A DNA stretch of 64,000 nt from QHXQ01 sp045807745. GTDB lineage: Bacteria; Acidobacteriota; Blastocatellia; Pyrinomonadales; Pyrinomonadaceae. The stretch spans positions 124,001 to 188,000 of the forward strand of contig JBJMGT010000012.1 in the NCBI GenBank assembly GCA_045807745.1, given 5' to 3'. Under the pieces are notes generated by a model. The model was not told where the DNA came from. It did not search any database and saw only the letters and a program-made list of their open reading frames with translations. A program made the position numbers and the translations under genes. Below, piece by piece: positions 63,374 to 64,000 of this stretch (position 1 is its first letter; every line of letters begins with the position of its first letter).

Positions 63374-64000
63374 AACTCGCACTATTCGGACACGGCGCGA
63401 TGGGCCGGCTCGTCGAGGAGCGCGCCCGCAGCGAGGGGCACGAAGTTGCGCTCATCATCACGTCAAACGATGCGGCACAGAGCGAGGATGCAATAATAGA
63501 CCGGCTGCGCGGGCACGATGCCGCGATTGATTTTTCGGTGGCTGGCGCGGTGCTCGACAACGTGCACCTTGCTATGCGCGCCGGTGTGCCGCTCGTCGTC
63601 GGCACGACGGGCTGGCGCGAACAGGAAGAGGATGTGCGCCGGCTGGTCGCAGCGCAGAACGGCGCGCTCGTCTACGGCGCGAACTTCTCCGTCGGCGTCA
63701 ACCTTTTCTATCGCGTGGTCGCGCGCGCAGCCGAGTTGTTTGCAAACTTCGATACTTACGCGCCCTTTATCGAAGAAGCGCACCACGCGCGCAAACGCGA
63801 CGCACCTTCGGGCACGGCGTTGAAACTGCGCGACCTGCTCGCCGCTGAGTACACGCAGGACATTCCCGTCGCGAGCACGCGTGCTGGTTACATACCCGGC
63901 ACGCATCGCGTCGGCTTCGACTCGGCGGCCGATCAAGTGTTGCTCACGCACACGGCGCGTTCGCGCGAGGGCTTTGCGGCGGGCGCGCTCGTCGCCGCGG
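63370..64000 (+). CDS. dapB: 4-hydroxy-tetrahydrodipicolinate reductase (3' partial)
   Basis: NAD(P)H-dependent reductase of the diaminopimelate pathway, cut by the window end after 210 codons. The GTG at 63370 overlaps the preceding stop by 4 nt (GTGA), giving translational coupling. The N-terminal Rossmann motif reads LALFGHGAMGRLVEE. VVGTTGW and YGANFSVGVNLFYRVV follow, then the signature EEAHHARKRDAPSGTAL with the catalytic His and Lys. Nothing looks broken within the visible part. Confidence 0.95.
   Translation, partial: MKLALFGHGAMGRLVEERARSEGHEVALIITSNDAAQSEDAIIDRLRGHDAAIDFSVAGAVLDNVHLAMRAGVPLVVGTTGWREQEEDVRRLVAAQNGALVYGANFSVGVNLFYRVVARAAELFANFDTYAPFIEEAHHARKRDAPSGTALKLRDLLAAEYTQDIPVASTRAGYIPGTHRVGFDSAADQVLLTHTARSREGFAAGALVAA

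Overview
The window is GC-rich, gene-dense bacterial DNA that most resembles an Acidobacteriota genome of the Blastocatellia type. Three tandem genes carry the VWFA-related domain typical of acidobacteria. Other pointers are bshA (bacillithiol pathway), a TPR-bearing Hanks kinase, a secreted subtilase ending in GVLLGD repeats, and many secreted or membrane proteins of unknown function. No 16S rRNA is present, so the assignment is an inference from gene content.

Layout. 1-7 kb: the 3' end of a short-chain dehydrogenase, a CreD-like membrane protein, and two secreted helical-repeat paralogues separated by an AT-richer protein phosphatase. 7-17 kb: an Nfu-type Fe-S carrier, bshA behind a structured leader, an acetyltransferase, a secreted subtilase carrying a degenerate ClpB-like AAA+ domain, endonuclease III, a zinc-ribbon/TonB fusion, and small metabolic genes. 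17.5-19.3 kb: an AT-rich FRG-domain gene that looks like an integron-type cassette and carries a complete IS1595-family element (736 bp, 8-bp target duplication). The element separated the gene from its original RBS and GTG but supplies a new in-frame ATG. 19.4-28 kb: a PD40 propeller protein, an FKBP-type isomerase and three VWFA-related genes. 28-37.6 kb: kinase-TPR protein, SelB, small membrane proteins, a GH5-like glycosidase and HemB.

37.7-46.2 kb holds the least conventional unit: seven minus-strand genes in operon-like spacing, with a LuxR-type HTH gene divergent from them. Two paralogous proteins pair a Glu/aromatic-rich acidic N-terminus with a cationic hydrophobic C-terminus. They are encoded with a zincin metallopeptidase, a V8-like serine protease, a coiled-coil protein, an IPT/TIG protein and one unrecognised protein. 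Three members share a [YF]E..[QH]FF motif. I do not recognise this as a described system.

47-64 kb: tRNA-Met, a large BNR/sortilin-like secreted protein, isopentenyl-diphosphate isomerase, an AlkA-like glycosylase, a queuosine-precursor transporter, and a TolC-family protein with an extra C-terminal domain. A DNA-maintenance cluster follows (ssb, XPB-like helicase, Bax1-like nuclease, CoiA-like protein), then an atypical kinase-like membrane protein, and last a lysine/diaminopimelate run (lysC, M20 deacylase, dapB) cut by the window end.

Between genes there is a recurring class of hairpins built from inverted arrays of 7-bp repeats. The repeat unit differs between loci. These hairpins supply stop codons to three genes and lie directly against the start codons of two others.
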